DNA from: Anaeromyces robustus
Taxonomy: Eukaryota; Neocallimastigomycota; Neocallimastigomycetes; Neocallimastigales; Neocallimastigaceae
Direction: 5' to 3'
Length of the DNA: 52,500 nt
Assembly (NCBI GenBank): GCA_002104895.1
Contig: MCFG01000174.1
Span: 1-52,500, forward strand
The position numbers and the translations under genes were made by a program. The notes beneath the pieces were generated by a model, which saw only the letters and a list, made by a program, of their open reading frames with translations, was not told the origin of the DNA and did no database searches. How positions within the stretch are numbered: position 1 is the stretch's first letter; each line of letters opens with the position of its first letter. Below, one piece after another: positions 30,964-43,456 of the stretch.

Positions 30964-33900
30964 TTAATTAAAATTTATAATAGATTTTATATCAATTGAT
31001 CCTGGATTTGCTCCATTCTTTAATAAGAATCTTAAAAATTCAAAATTTCCTTTGAAATAAGTTTTCATAAATATTGTTTTTGAATCCATATCTTTAGTAT
31101 TAATATTAGCACCTTTTTCAATTAAATATTTTACTATAAAAAAATGATGGTTATCAAAAGCAGACATTAAAGCTGAATCACCACATTTATTCTCTAAATT
31201 AATGTTTGCTCCATGTTCTACTAAATATTTAACAACATTATAATTACCTTGTTCACAAGCATAAATTAAAGGTGTATCGTTATAATTATTTTTATGATTT
31301 ATATTAGATCCCTTTTCAAGGAAATATTTAACTTTAATAAAATGTCCTTCTTCACAAGCTTTCATTAAAAGTATATTTCCATATTGATAACTTTTATTTA
31401 TATTTATATCTATATTTTTATTATTTTTATTAATTAAATAATTAAATATCATAAAATTATTTAATTGATATTGATTTAATAAATGATTAATATTGTCACT
31501 GTTACTACTATGATCTATTAAATATTTTAATACTTGGAATTGATTATATTTATAAGCGATAGTTAATGCTGATTCTTGATGTTTATTTATCAAATTAGGA
31601 TTAGCATTTTTTTCAATTAAATATTTAATTATATTTATATGACCATATTTACTTGCTTTCATTAATGCAGAATAGCCAACTTTATTACAACTATTAACAT
31701 CTGCTCCATTATCTATTAAATATTTAACAATATCTAAATTTCCCTTTTCACATGCAACATTTAATGCAGATCTTCCATAAGAATCATATTTATTAATATT
31801 AGAAGACACAAATGGATCATATTTTATTATATATTTAATAAGACTAATGTGATTAATTAAGCATCCTTTTATTAATAAATTATTATTACTATTATTTTTA
31901 TATTTATTCATAAATTCGTTTATCAGAGAATCATCATTATCCATATTTGAATTATACATGCTTGGATTAGTTAAATAATCTTTAATTTTACAATTTTTTT
32001 CATTTATATTTATTAAAATCATAATTCCATATTTTTCAGATACATATATATCTAGTGCCTTATTAAATATATAATTTAAAACTTTATGATTTATTGATTG
32101 ATTGGGAATGATAAAAACATGTAGTTTATCATTATTATCATTATTATTATTATTATTTGATTTTTTTCCTCTTTTCATTAACATTTCTTCTTTTTCCTTT
32201 TTCTGAACTATTTCTTCTTCTTTATAATTCCATTTATCCAATAAATATTTAACTATACCATAATGATGATTTTTATAGGCATAAATTACTGATGAATTGT
32301 TATCAAGATCATTTAAATAAATATTAATCGATTTAGTTTCTATTAAATATTTAACAATTTCTACATTACCTTTTTCAGCAGCAAACATTAAAATTGATTT
32401 TTTATTATCATTTGTTATATTAATATCTGCACCATGTTGTATCAAGTAATCAATTGTATCTAAATCATTATTTTGGCATGCATAAATTAATGGTGTTGAT
32501 CCATTTTCATCCTTTTTATTAATATCAAAACCTTCTTTTTCTATTAAATATTTACCAATTTTGATATCATTCTGACTTTGTGATAAAAATAATATTTGAT
32601 AATTTTTATTATCTAATGAATGACTATTTACACCATGATCAATTAAATACTTAATAATATCATAATTTCTATTTTTAAAGGCAATTTCTAATGCAGATGG
32701 CCCATTGAGAAATTCTAAATTTCGTCCTTCAACTAAAAGTTTTACCATTTTTAAATTATTATTTTCACAAGCATACATTAAAGCATTGTATCCTGAGTTA
32801 TTAATAGTATCTATTGTTGCTCCTCTATCAATAAGAAATTTAGTTAATTCATAATTATTATTTTCACACGAAAATAATAATGCTGTATTATCACTTTCAT
32901 CAATTATATTAATTTGTGCTTCATTTTCTATTAAATATTTAGCTATTTCAAAACTATTGATTTTACAAGCAAATATTAAAGCAGTTTTCCCAAAAGTACT
33001 TCTAAAATTTATATCGGCTCCATTTTCAACTAAATATTTAGTTATTTTGAATAGATCTTTGTATCTTTGGTCAGTCATTTCGTGATAGTCATCTTGATTA
33101 TATAAAATATTTAAAGGTGAATTATTATAATGATCAAAATCACTGACATTGGCACCATGATCTATTAAATATTTAATAATTTTTAAATTAAATTTTTCAC
33201 ATGCATATATTAATGCTGATTTATTATTATCATCGGATACATTAACATTTGCACCATGATCAATTAAATGTTTTACTAAATTAAAATCTTCATTCTTACA
33301 AGCAGTTATTAATCCATTTACTCTATAATTTGTATGATTTTTAACTATTAAATCATTATCCATTAAATATTTCATGGTTTCTGGATGATTAGTTTCTATA
33401 GCATGTGTTAATGGTGCTGTTCTAAATATATCATAGATCGTTAAATCGGCGTCATGTTCTATGAGATATTTTGTTATTTCAAAATGACCTCGAATAATTG
33501 CTTTTACTATTGCTGTTTGTCTTTTATTATCACAGATATTAATATTTGCATCACATTCTACCAAATATTTAATCATTTCATATTGATTATTTTCTGAAGC
33601 AATTATCAAGGCAGTAAATCCATTTTTGGAACGAGTATTGATATTTATTCCATTTTGAATTAAAGACTTTGCAATATTAATATTATTATTATTGTTATTA
33701 TTATTTTTACAAGCAAACATTAATGCATTCATACCAAAATCATTTAACTGATTTATATTGGCGTGATGTTCAATTAAATAATTTACAATAACATCATTTC
33801 CATTTTCGCAAGCACGCATTAATCCAGTATGACCAGAACTGTCTGTGTCATTAATATTGACTTGATGTTCAATTAAAAGTTTTATAATATTAAAATTATT

Positions 33901-36900
33901 ACTTTTACATCCTTTTATTAATTCGGTTTCACCATATTTACCTTTTATATTAATAATACTTTTAAGTTTTAATAATAATTCAACAATTTTATCATAACCA
34001 TTTTCACATGCACAAGATAAAGCAGTTAAACCATATTTACTTTTAACATTAATATCTGCACCATGATCAATTAAATATTTAACAATATCCTCAACATTAT
34101 CTTTGTTTTTACAATTACAAGCATACATTAGAGCAGTTCTTTTTTTAGCATCTTTTTCATTAATCTTTATACCGTTATCAATTAATATTTTAACTATTTC
34201 AAAATTTCCTTGTTCACATCCCATCATTAATAATGTTTTTCTAAATTTATCATGAAGAAGATGAATATTACCACCTGAATGAACTAAATATTTAAATATC
34301 TTAACATTGTTGTTCATACATGTTTTTATTAAAGCATTAACGCCATATCTATTATGTTTATTAATATTGGCATTATTTTCAATTAAAATTTTAACAATAT
34401 CATAATTATCATTTTCACATGCAAACATTAACGCTGTATTACCTATCTTTGATTGTTTATTGACATCAGCTCCATGTTTTATTAAAATTTTAACTAAATC
34501 AACTTGATTATCTTGGCATGCTTTCATCAAAAGTGTTTCTTTAATATTATTACATATTATATCAACATCAATACCATAATCTAATAAATAACTTATAATA
34601 TCTATAGAATTATTTTCATAGGCTATAATTAATGGATTATAATTGATAATAGAATTAATATTATTATTCTTATTATTTTTTTTATTATTATTTTTAAGAT
34701 TGAAATTTACACTGGCACCACGATTCAATAAATATTTAACCATTTCTATATTATTCATTTTACAAGCTTTTATTAATGCAGAATTTCCGTGTTCTCGTTG
34801 ATCTATATCTGCATCATTATCTAATAAATAGTCAATCATCCCATAGTCCATATTTTCACATGCAAAAATTAATGGAGTATTTCCAGATTTATCATAAATA
34901 TTAATACTTGCACCATTTTCTATTAAGTACTGTACTAATTCTATATCGTTATTATTTTTTTCCTTACATATTAATAATAAAGGTGAATTTCCTGAATGAT
35001 CTTTTTGATTTATATTAGCTCCATTTTCAATTAAATATTTTATAATTAATGAATTTTTATTCTGATTTTTACAAGCATAAATCAATGCTGAACATCCTAA
35101 ATTATCAATGTGATTAATATCAATATTACCAAAATTTTCTATTATATATTTAACAATATCAAAATTGTTATTATTATTATTATTATTATTTTTACATGCA
35201 TTTATTAATGCATTAGATCCATCTTTTGCAATTTTATTTATTTGGCCACCATGATCAACTAAATATTTTATAATTTCTAAATTATGATTTTTGCATGCAT
35301 GAAGAATAGCTGTATAACCAGAATGACTAGACAGATTAATTAATGCTTTATTTTCAACTAAATATTTAATAATTTCATAATTATTATTATAATTATTATT
35401 ATTATTATCATAATTAAACTGACATAGATACATTAATGCTGTATTACCATAATTACTTAGAGTATTAATTTCTGCACCATGATGAATTAAATATTTAATA
35501 ATTTCAATATTAATTTTAGGATTTTTACATGCAATCATTAATTCGGTTAAACCAAACTTAGCTTTATTATTTAATGATGCATGATGATCTATTAAATATT
35601 TAACAATATCTTCATTATTATTATCTATAGCAAACATCAATGAAGTATAATTTGAATTATTAGATTTATTAATATCAGCACCATGATCAATTAAAATTTT
35701 AACTATATCTAAATGAACACCAATACAAGCTTTCATTAAAGGAGAATATCCATAGTAATCTGTTTCATTAATATTATGTCCATTTTCTATCCAATTCTTT
35801 ACAGTATCATAATCCCCTAATAAGCATTTATTAATAAAAATATTATCTCCACAAAGAGTAGCATGTCTATTGATACAATTTTTATGATTTTCAAAAAGAT
35901 TAACAATATCCCAATGATTATTTTCTACTGCTAATGATAATGGAGATGTTCTATGAGGATCAAAAGAATCAATGATAACATTATTATCTAATAAATATTT
36001 AACTATTTCTAAATAATTATGTTTACATGCATACATAATAGGTGATATTCCATAATGAGAAGGTTGATTAATATTAGCGCCATGTTTTATTAAATATTTC
36101 ATTATTTCAATATCTGGAAAAGAAGTAATTAATGCATTTGAACTACAATAACAATGTTCGTTTGGATCAGCTCCCTTTTCTATTAGATATTTTACCATTT
36201 TAAAATCCTTTTTTCTACAAGCTTTCATTAATAAAGTTTCATTTAATTCAGTTTTTATATTTGGATTAGCATTATTATTAATTAAATATTTTACTAATTC
36301 TTTATTATCTTCTTTATAGGCAATATATAATAGTGATTCATTACCACTATCAATTAAATCTACATTATTATATTTCTTTATAAGATATTTAATCATTTCA
36401 ATATCTCCTGATTTGACATAATGTTCGATTGGGACACAATAATCGTTAGGATTAAAATAAGTACTATAATCAATTAAGAATTTACTTAATATATAATCAT
36501 TTTTAAAAACCGATAATTCGGTATATATATTTGCTCCATATTCAATTAAATATTTATAATATGATAGATCTTTTCTTTGATATGTTAAAAAATAACTTTC
36601 ATTGAAAAAATCAGCACCATGATTTAATAAATATTTAACAATATCACGATTATCATAATTACCATACCTTTCATTATCTATTAAATGAACTAATCCAGAT
36701 TTTCCTTCAAAATTATCTTTAATTTTTATATCTGCACCATGTTCAGTTAAAAATTTTACTGCTTCCTTTTTTCCATAATCACATGCTTCTACAAAAATAG
36801 TTTTTGAATAATGGTCACCTTTATCATATTTATCAATATCAATACCTTGTTCCATTAAAATAGTAGGAATTTCAAAACTGTTATCATCAAAACAATTATT

Positions 36901-37875
36901 CAAAATTTCTTTAAAATAAAAATGTCTATTATAAATACCACCATTTGCATTAAAATCTTTTAAATATTTAATTAAAGTTGTATTTCCTGTTCTTTTAACC
37001 TTTTTAGAAAAATTATTATAAAATATCTTTACATTATTTTTTAATAAATATTCAATAATTTCAATATTTTTATTTTTTACCAAGTCATAAAGATAATTAA
37101 ATGGTATTTGAATTACACTACGTTCTAGGTACTCTTTATGTAAATTGTTTAATTCTTTATTTGAAAGTTTTATTTTATTTTTTGAATTTTGAATAAATAA
37201 TAATATGTATTTTTGGATACACCTTTTGTATTCTTTTATTGCAATTGTCAAAAATTTTTTAAATTCCTTATTATTTACTTCTCTATCTCTTCTAGTAATT
37301 TCAAAATTATTTTCTATTTCTTCATCATCTTCATATAAAGAAATATATAATCTATCGAAAAAATAATTAATATTAATTTTTTTATTATATAAAAATTTAA
37401 ATATATCTTCATTTAATAGGTCTCTATTATATAAATATATTAATAAATTTTCACCATTTCTATTACAAAAGTTTATATCAGCACCTTTTGCTAGTAACAA
37501 ATTAAAAATATTAATTTCATTTTGAATAAAATAGAAATTATTTTCATTAAGTGTTTTATTTGGAATAGCTTGTTCAAAAGCTATAAATAATGGAGATTCT
37601 TGTTGTTTTGTTTCATAATTTAAACTTGTTTTATATACTTTAAAATTATTTATTATATATTCAATTAAAGAAATTGAACATTTATTTTTAATTGCATATA
37701 TTAATAAATCAAAATTCGTTGAATGTAAATCTTCATTTTCATATAATTCTTTATTAACTTCAAGATATAATTTAAACTCATTGAATACTTTTTCTTTTTC
37801 TTCATTCTTTAAAATCAATATTTTTTTAATTTCTTCTATAATGCTATTTGAATTATAAAATTCCTCTGAAGCCAT
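30964..37875 (-). CDS. ANK2: giant ankyrin-repeat protein (2303 aa), paralogue of ANK1
   Basis: Intronless, starting MASEEFYNSN and ending in the intact last unit NFEFLRFLLKNGANPGS. The N-terminal ~330 residues match ANK1 (FDLLIYAIKNKCS, YKTSLNYETKQ, ADINFCNRNGENLLIYLYN, VKIFYNNFSKK). From there dozens of ankyrin units run in the same order as ANK1, including idiosyncratic ones (YGYSPLMKACIG, TELMIACKN, KYGLTALSCACENG). Poly-Asn insertions occur at different places from those in ANK1. There is no signal peptide, transmembrane segment or enzyme domain, so it is probably a cytosolic protein-binding solenoid. The partner is unknown. Confidence 0.93.
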   Translation of the reverse strand: MASEEFYNSNSIIEEIKKILILKNEEKEKVFNEFKLYLEVNKELYENEDLHSTNFDLLIYAIKNKCSISLIEYIINNFKVYKTSLNYETKQQESPLFIAFEQAIPNKTLNENNFYFIQNEINIFNLLLAKGADINFCNRNGENLLIYLYNRDLLNEDIFKFLYNKKININYFFDRLYISLYEDDEEIENNFEITRRDREVNNKEFKKFLTIAIKEYKRCIQKYILLFIQNSKNKIKLSNKELNNLHKEYLERSVIQIPFNYLYDLVKNKNIEIIEYLLKNNVKIFYNNFSKKVKRTGNTTLIKYLKDFNANGGIYNRHFYFKEILNNCFDDNSFEIPTILMEQGIDIDKYDKGDHYSKTIFVEACDYGKKEAVKFLTEHGADIKIKDNFEGKSGLVHLIDNERYGNYDNRDIVKYLLNHGADFFNESYFLTYQRKDLSYYKYLIEYGANIYTELSVFKNDYILSKFLIDYSTYFNPNDYCVPIEHYVKSGDIEMIKYLIKKYNNVDLIDSGNESLLYIAYKEDNKELVKYLINNNANPNIKTELNETLLMKACRKKDFKMVKYLIEKGADPNEHCYCSSNALITSFPDIEIMKYLIKHGANINQPSHYGISPIMYACKHNYLEIVKYLLDNNVIIDSFDPHRTSPLSLAVENNHWDIVNLFENHKNCINRHATLCGDNIFINKCLLGDYDTVKNWIENGHNINETDYYGYSPLMKACIGVHLDIVKILIDHGADINKSNNSNYTSLMFAIDNNNEDIVKYLIDHHASLNNKAKFGLTELMIACKNPKINIEIIKYLIHHGAEINTLSNYGNTALMYLCQFNYDNNNNNYNNNYEIIKYLVENKALINLSSHSGYTAILHACKNHNLEIIKYLVDHGGQINKIAKDGSNALINACKNNNNNNNNNFDIVKYIIENFGNIDINHIDNLGCSALIYACKNQNKNSLIIKYLIENGANINQKDHSGNSPLLLICKEKNNNDIELVQYLIENGASINIYDKSGNTPLIFACENMDYGMIDYLLDNDADIDQREHGNSALIKACKMNNIEMVKYLLNRGASVNFNLKNNNKKNNKNNNINSIINYNPLIIAYENNSIDIISYLLDYGIDVDIICNNIKETLLMKACQDNQVDLVKILIKHGADVNKQSKIGNTALMFACENDNYDIVKILIENNANINKHNRYGVNALIKTCMNNNVKIFKYLVHSGGNIHLLHDKFRKTLLMMGCEQGNFEIVKILIDNGIKINEKDAKKRTALMYACNCKNKDNVEDIVKYLIDHGADINVKSKYGLTALSCACENGYDKIVELLLKLKSIINIKGKYGETELIKGCKSNNFNIIKLLIEHQVNINDTDSSGHTGLMRACENGNDVIVNYLIEHHANINQLNDFGMNALMFACKNNNNNNNNINIAKSLIQNGININTRSKNGFTALIIASENNQYEMIKYLVECDANINICDNKRQTAIVKAIIRGHFEITKYLIEHDADLTIYDIFRTAPLTHAIETNHPETMKYLMDNDLIVKNHTNYRVNGLITACKNEDFNLVKHLIDHGANVNVSDDNNKSALIYACEKFNLKIIKYLIDHGANVSDFDHYNNSPLNILYNQDDYHEMTDQRYKDLFKITKYLVENGADINFRSTFGKTALIFACKINSFEIAKYLIENEAQINIIDESDNTALLFSCENNNYELTKFLIDRGATIDTINNSGYNALMYACENNNLKMVKLLVEGRNLEFLNGPSALEIAFKNRNYDIIKYLIDHGVNSHSLDNKNYQILFLSQSQNDIKIGKYLIEKEGFDINKKDENGSTPLIYACQNNDLDTIDYLIQHGADINITNDNKKSILMFAAEKGNVEIVKYLIETKSINIYLNDLDNNSSVIYAYKNHHYGIVKYLLDKWNYKEEEIVQKKEKEEMLMKRGKKSNNNNNNDNNDKLHVFIIPNQSINHKVLNYIFNKALDIYVSEKYGIMILININEKNCKIKDYLTNPSMYNSNMDNDDSLINEFMNKYKNNSNNNLLIKGCLINHISLIKYIIKYDPFVSSNINKYDSYGRSALNVACEKGNLDIVKYLIDNGADVNSCNKVGYSALMKASKYGHINIIKYLIEKNANPNLINKHQESALTIAYKYNQFQVLKYLIDHSSNSDNINHLLNQYQLNNFMIFNYLINKNNKNIDININKSYQYGNILLMKACEEGHFIKVKYFLEKGSNINHKNNYNDTPLIYACEQGNYNVVKYLVEHGANINLENKCGDSALMSAFDNHHFFIVKYLIEKGANINTKDMDSKTIFMKTYFKGNFEFLRFLLKNGANPGSIDIKSIINFN

Positions 37876-39046
37876 ATTATTTTATTTAAATGTACTTTAC
37901 TAAATATTCAAAAATAAAAGGCCTTTTGAAGAATAATAAATAAATACTATAATAGTTGTAAATAACAAGAAACACCAACAAAGAAAAAAAAAAATAATTT
38001 TTAGTATTTATAATAATTTAAAGATAATAAGATAATAATTATAATATATAATAAGATAATAATTATAATATATAATAAATTTATTAATTATTATCTTATT
38101 TTTCCTTTTTTTTTTTTTTTAATGATTAATCTTATCGTTTAAATCTATATATATCCAAATAAATTAATTTAATTTTTATTTATTAATTTTGTGTATATTT
38201 CCATAATTAAAAAAAAAAATTTTTTTTATTATAAATTTATATTTTAATATAATAATAATAATAATGAAAAAATAATAATGAAAAAAAAAATTATTGATAA
38301 AATAAAAAAAAAATTAATTATTGTATAATTAACATACATCTATTATTCTATTTTTATTTTATTGTTTTTTTTTTTTTTTTTTTTTTATATATTAAAATTT
38401 TTATTAAATAATTATTAAAAGTTATTATTGATTAGAATTTGTGTTACACTATTTTAAATTTAAATGTTGTTAATAGAATGTAATAGGAAATAAAATGTAA
38501 TAGATATTATTATTATAAAGAATTACTTTTCCACAAAACATTTTGTGGCAATTATTATTATTAACATATTAGTAAATATATATAGTTGTTTCTATCCACA
38601 TAAATATTTTGTGGCTATTTTCATTATATTGATTTAAATAATAAAAAAATTTAAAGACTTATTAAATAGAAAGCAGTATGGTATATAATTTTATAGAAAT
38701 ATTATTTTAAATTAAAAGCAGTATGGTATATTAGTTTAATAGAAATATTTTTTTTTAATTATAATTATTTAATGTTGTATGTTCTAAGATGTTAGAACAA
38801 TATTAACTATAAAATCAAAGTTTTTTGGTCAAAATTATATGTGTTATCTAGATCTAAATAACAAATATATATATATATATTTTAAAGTGAATATCAAAAA
38901 GATTTTTATATATAATTTAAATAATAATTATATAACCAGTATTTATTTTAAGTATAATTAAATTATATTATCATTTCTTTATTTTTTATATATAAATATA
39001 TTTTTATATATATAATTTTTTTTATAATATTAATATAACAAAATTA

Positions 39047-39081
<35 letters not shown>

Positions 39082-39455
39082 CAGAACAAATAACACAAAT
39101 TTTAAAATTAAGTAAAGATATATAAATTTATAGAAATAATAGTTTTAATAATTTCTATAATTATTAATGATATTTTTTATATATTTTATTTATTTTATTT
39201 TATTTTATTTTTATATATATATAAATTCTTTATTGAAAAAAAAATTAAAATAGATTAAGATACGAAAATAATAAATATATATTATAAAATATATATATAT
39301 AAACCTTTTTTTTTTTTTTTAAAAAAAAAAATTTATCTATATTTATATTTTATATTATTAATTAAACTTTTTTTTTTCTTTTCTTTTTTTTTTTTTTTTT
39401 TATCTTTTTTATATGTGTGTCTTGTTTTGATTTTTTTTATACTTTTTTTTAAATC

Positions 39456-39491
<36 letters not shown>

Positions 39492-39858
39492 ATATTGATT
39501 ATTTTATATTAAAAGAAAAAAATTAAAATATTCTGATTTAAAATGTTATGCTAATAATTAAAATACTTAGTATACAATATTTTTCCTTCTTTTTTTTTTT
39601 TTTTTTTTTTCTTCTTTTCTTCAAATTTTTTTTTATATTATATTTAAGATCATTATTACTTTAATTATTATTATTAATATTATTTTAAAAAGTATTTTTA
39701 ACAACAACTCTATTATTATTATTATTATTATTATTAAATTAAAAAGGAAAAAAAAAATTGTAGAAAAAAAAGAAGAAAAAAAAAAAATTCATTAAATTAT
39801 TATAATTTAATATAAAATTATATTAATTACTTTTTATAAATATATATGCGCTTTATAC
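37876..39858. other. Spacer between ANK2 and the MICAL-like gene
   Basis: No gene seen. Contains two 24-bp tandem units (38028-38077), two direct copies of aagcagtatggtatat (38671 and 38715), and an 18-bp inverted repeat CCACAAAA-CA-TTTTGTGG at 38531-38548 with a degenerate second one at 38597-38615. Poly-T and poly-A tracts fill 39060-39850. Confidence 0.7.
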
Positions 39859-42800
39859 TTAATTAAGTCCTGGAGTAGTCCAAACAGAAATTCTTTTATC
39901 ACTCTTACGAGTCATATTTGTAGATGGGTATTTTTCATTCATTAATTTAGAAACAACCTTTTGGTGTTCAATCTTCATTCTCTTACCAACACGATCGTAT
40001 CTTACTAATGGATCAATAGAATAACGTTCTTGACTTTGAAGGTTTTCACGAGTACAACCTAATAATTGCCAGTACATTTTTTCATGTTTAGTTAATATTG
40101 ATGGTCCATCAACATCACCATTATATTCAACTGACCATTTTTCTGGTTCACCCATCATTTGTAATATCCAAGCTAAATCCATAGCTGATAAAGTAGAATA
40201 GGCTAAACCATTACTTTGTTCCCAATATGGTTCAATTAAAGCATCACCAATCATAGCAACAAATAATGCTTTCTTTGGTGTATTATCTTTATTTTCTTTT
40301 AATAATTTCTCAGCCTTAGCATATTCAGCTTCACGACGAAGACGAGCGGCTTCTTCTTCATTTAAAGCCTTTTGTTTTTCCTTCTTCTTATTAAGTTCAA
40401 GGGCTTCCTTTTCAAATTCTTGTGGAAGTTGTTTAACATGGTTTCTTTCCTCTTCTTCTTTTAAGAGTCTTAATCTTTCCTTTTCTGCTTCTTTCTTCTT
40501 TCTTTGTTCTTCAAGAGCTTCTTGAATTAACTTTTCATCTTCTTCTCTACCTTTCTTAAGGAATTCTTCTTTTCTTTTCTTTTCTTCTTCTTTTTGTTTA
40601 GCTAATGCCTTTTGTCTTTCACTCCAAGTTGGACCTGTACTCTTTGGTGCTGGTTTTGGAGTTTCTTTTTCCTTTTGTTTTTCTGCATTACCAGCTTGAC
40701 TTATAGTTTCCCATTTCTTAACATTAATCTTTGAAACCTTTCTAACAAGTTCTGGTTTCTTAACATTACTATCATCAGAAACTTGGGCAAAGAAACTCAT
40801 TCTCTTAGAAACTAAACCTGATAAATTCTTGGTTGGGAAATCTTTTGGTTTACTTGAGTATTCTTTCTTTGCATTTTGTTGTTGGTTTAATACGTAAAGA
40901 GAATTTCTAGAAAGAGGTCTTGGAATTGGACTTGAGGAACCACCTCTTCTTTTTAATTCACTCATTAATTTAGCATCTTCATCCATTCTTTTCTTAGCAA
41001 GAGCAGCTTCTTCCATTCTTTTCTTAGCATCTTCTTCAGCTCTCTTCTTTCTTTCTTCTTCTTCTTTTTTCTTTCTTTCTTCTTCTTCAGCCTTCTTTTT
41101 AGCTTCTTCTTCAGCCTTCTTTCTAGCTTCTTCTTCAGCCTTTCTTCTAGCTTCTTCTTCAGCCTTTCTTCTGGCTTCTTCTGCTTTACGTTTTCTTTCT
41201 AATTCTAATTCCATTTCCTTTCTGCGTTTCATTCTTTCATTGTAAATTTCTTCTTTTTCGATTCTTTCTTTATTTGGAATCTTTTTTATAATTTTTTGTG
41301 GTGGTTCAATTTTTGGTGGAGTATATTCAAATGGCTATTATAAAATTTTATATTTTATGATAATTATATTAATAAATTAAATGTTAATGTTATTATCAAT
41401 AGTTTCAATATTTTTATTTTATTATTATTATTTTTTATTTAGATTGTTATTTATTCATTTATTTGTTATTAATTAATTAATTATTATTCTATTATCATTA
41501 TTATTTATTTAGATTGTTATTTATTCATTTATTTGTTATTAATTATTTATTTATTTTGTTATTAATTATTTATTATTATATTTATTTATTGCTTTATTAT
41601 TATTTGTTATTGATTATTTATTATTATATTTATTTATTTATTGCTTTATTCGTTATTGATTATTTATTATTATATTTACTTATTGTTTTATTTATAATTA
41701 TTATTTCAGTAAAAATTATTATTAAATATTAATTAAAAAAAAAATCTTACCTCTACTAAAAATTTACTTGGCTTATTTAAGCAATGACGTTCAGAAATAT
41801 TATAAATACCAATGCATGGCTTATTAGTTTTATTAGAAATAGATAATAAACATGTAGCTGGTATTTTACATTTATCTGCAACTCTTCTAAGATATGTAGC
41901 TAAAATATCATAATTAACATTTTCTGGTTCTAATAATTCATCTAAATTATCTTTATCTTCGATAATAACACCAGTTTCTAATAAATTATCTTTATCTGGA
42001 GTTGTTAAAATAAAGTGAGTTTCATCAGTATTGTATATAATATTTGAAAATTGAACTGTACAAACACCATGATTAAATGGTGTGTATTTAGCTTTACTTA
42101 AATTAGCAATATTATTATCAGTTTCAAAATTAGCAGTAATAGCAATATCATGAAGACCTGGAATAGTTTCTCTTTCGAAGTTAAATTCTTTCATAATATT
42201 AGTACCATGACCAGAAGCATCAACTAAAACATTGAATTCATAATTCTTAAGTTCTTCGTATTTAGTTTCAAAAGTTGCAGTATAATATGGTGACTTTTTG
42301 TTATTGAAACGATTAACATATTTATATTCAGAACATGGATAAACTAAATTTTTATAATATGATTTTTAATATAATTATAATTGTAATTATGATAATTATA
42401 TTATAATAAATTAATTTTTTGTTTTTGTTTTTGTTTTTTTTTTTTTTTAAGTTTTTGTTATTTTATAAATATTATATTTGATAATTTGATAATATATATT
42501 ATATATAATTAAAATATAAATTTAATTTAATAATATAAATATATAATAAATATTATATAATAATAAGAATATTAAAAAAGTATATTAAACAAATTAATAA
42601 ATAATAATAATATAATAATAATAAATGAAAAAAAAAAATTTTTTTTATTTTTACCTCTAACACCTAAAATAAGAGCAAGTTTTAATAAGCAAAGTTGAAG
42701 TCTTTTTGTAGAAATTAAGTCATGACCATGAACACCAAATTCTTTATAGAGATCACGTACACCTAAATCACGAAGATCTATAAGGTCAAATGGCCAAGCT

Positions 42801-43456
42801 TCTAAAATTTCAGTTCTATCGAAATATTCTTTCTTTTCTGCGACAACAATGTTATTAAATTTTAAAAATGCTGCTTCAATAGCCATTCTAAGACCAGCTG
42901 GTCCAGCACCAATAATAAGAATATTTCTTTCTTGTGGATAAACTTTTTTATTATCTTCTCTATACTCTTGTCTCTTTTTTAAGAATTCATCATAAATTTT
43001 AGCACTTTTCTGGTATTCTTGAGCTTCAAAATGACTATCTAAACCCTTCCACATTGGACGTAAATATGGAATAGAACGAATACTAGCCTTTTTTAAATTT
43101 GTGTATACAACATATGGTTCTTTAGTTTTGATACTAAAAGTATCTTCATTAACATATTCTTCAATTTCGAGAAATTCTGGTAAATCTCTCCAAGATTCAT
43201 CTTCTGGAACAGATAAATCTATTGGTGTTGTATCTTTTTTCTTTTGTTGAATTGTGTTTTGTCTATTGAAAAAATTGACTGGTTCATTTCCATTTGCATT
43301 GCTTTCTTTTAATTTTTCTAATTTTTCAATACATGATTGCTTATAAACTTTAAAAGCTTCTAAAGTTTCATCAAAATCATTGGCTTCAACAAAAGTAAGT
43401 AAATTTTCTTTAACATTTGAAGTATCAGATTTTAATGCAGTAATTCCTCCTAACAT
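39859..43456 (-). CDS. MICAL-type FAD monooxygenase with a large charged-helix insertion splitting the FAD domain
   Basis: Three exons (42655-43456, 41751-42343, 39859-41334; GT-AG, phases consistent) give about 956 residues. Residues 20-50 resemble the MICAL start (FVEANDFDETLEAF). The FAD-binding GxGxxG is GAGPAG at 183-188. WPFDLIDLRDLG and RLQLCLLKLALILGVRVY copy the MICAL WPFTIDDLRGLG and LQLILLKVALLLGVEIH. Exon 2 holds HDIAITANF and the DETHFILTTPDKDNLLETGV stretch. The domain resumes at about 820 with VAMIGDALIEPYW and SAMDLAW (MICAL ALVGDSLLEPFW, AAMDSAW), then YSIDPLVRY. Between about 466 and 818 lies an Arg/Lys/Glu-rich helical insertion. No CH or LIM domain follows. MICALs use NADPH and O2 to oxidise actin methionines; actin as substrate here is inference. 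Confidence 0.87.
41086..41190 (-). repeat. 24-bp (8-codon) tandem repeat encoding KAEEEARR units
   Basis: Near-identical 24-bp units on the coding strand encode RRKAEEEARRKAEEEARKKA and onwards, the start of the charged insertion in the MICAL-like protein. The alternating E and R/K at i, i+4 is the pattern of stable single alpha-helices (ER/K helices). The insertion probably grew by tandem codon-block duplication. Confidence 0.85.
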
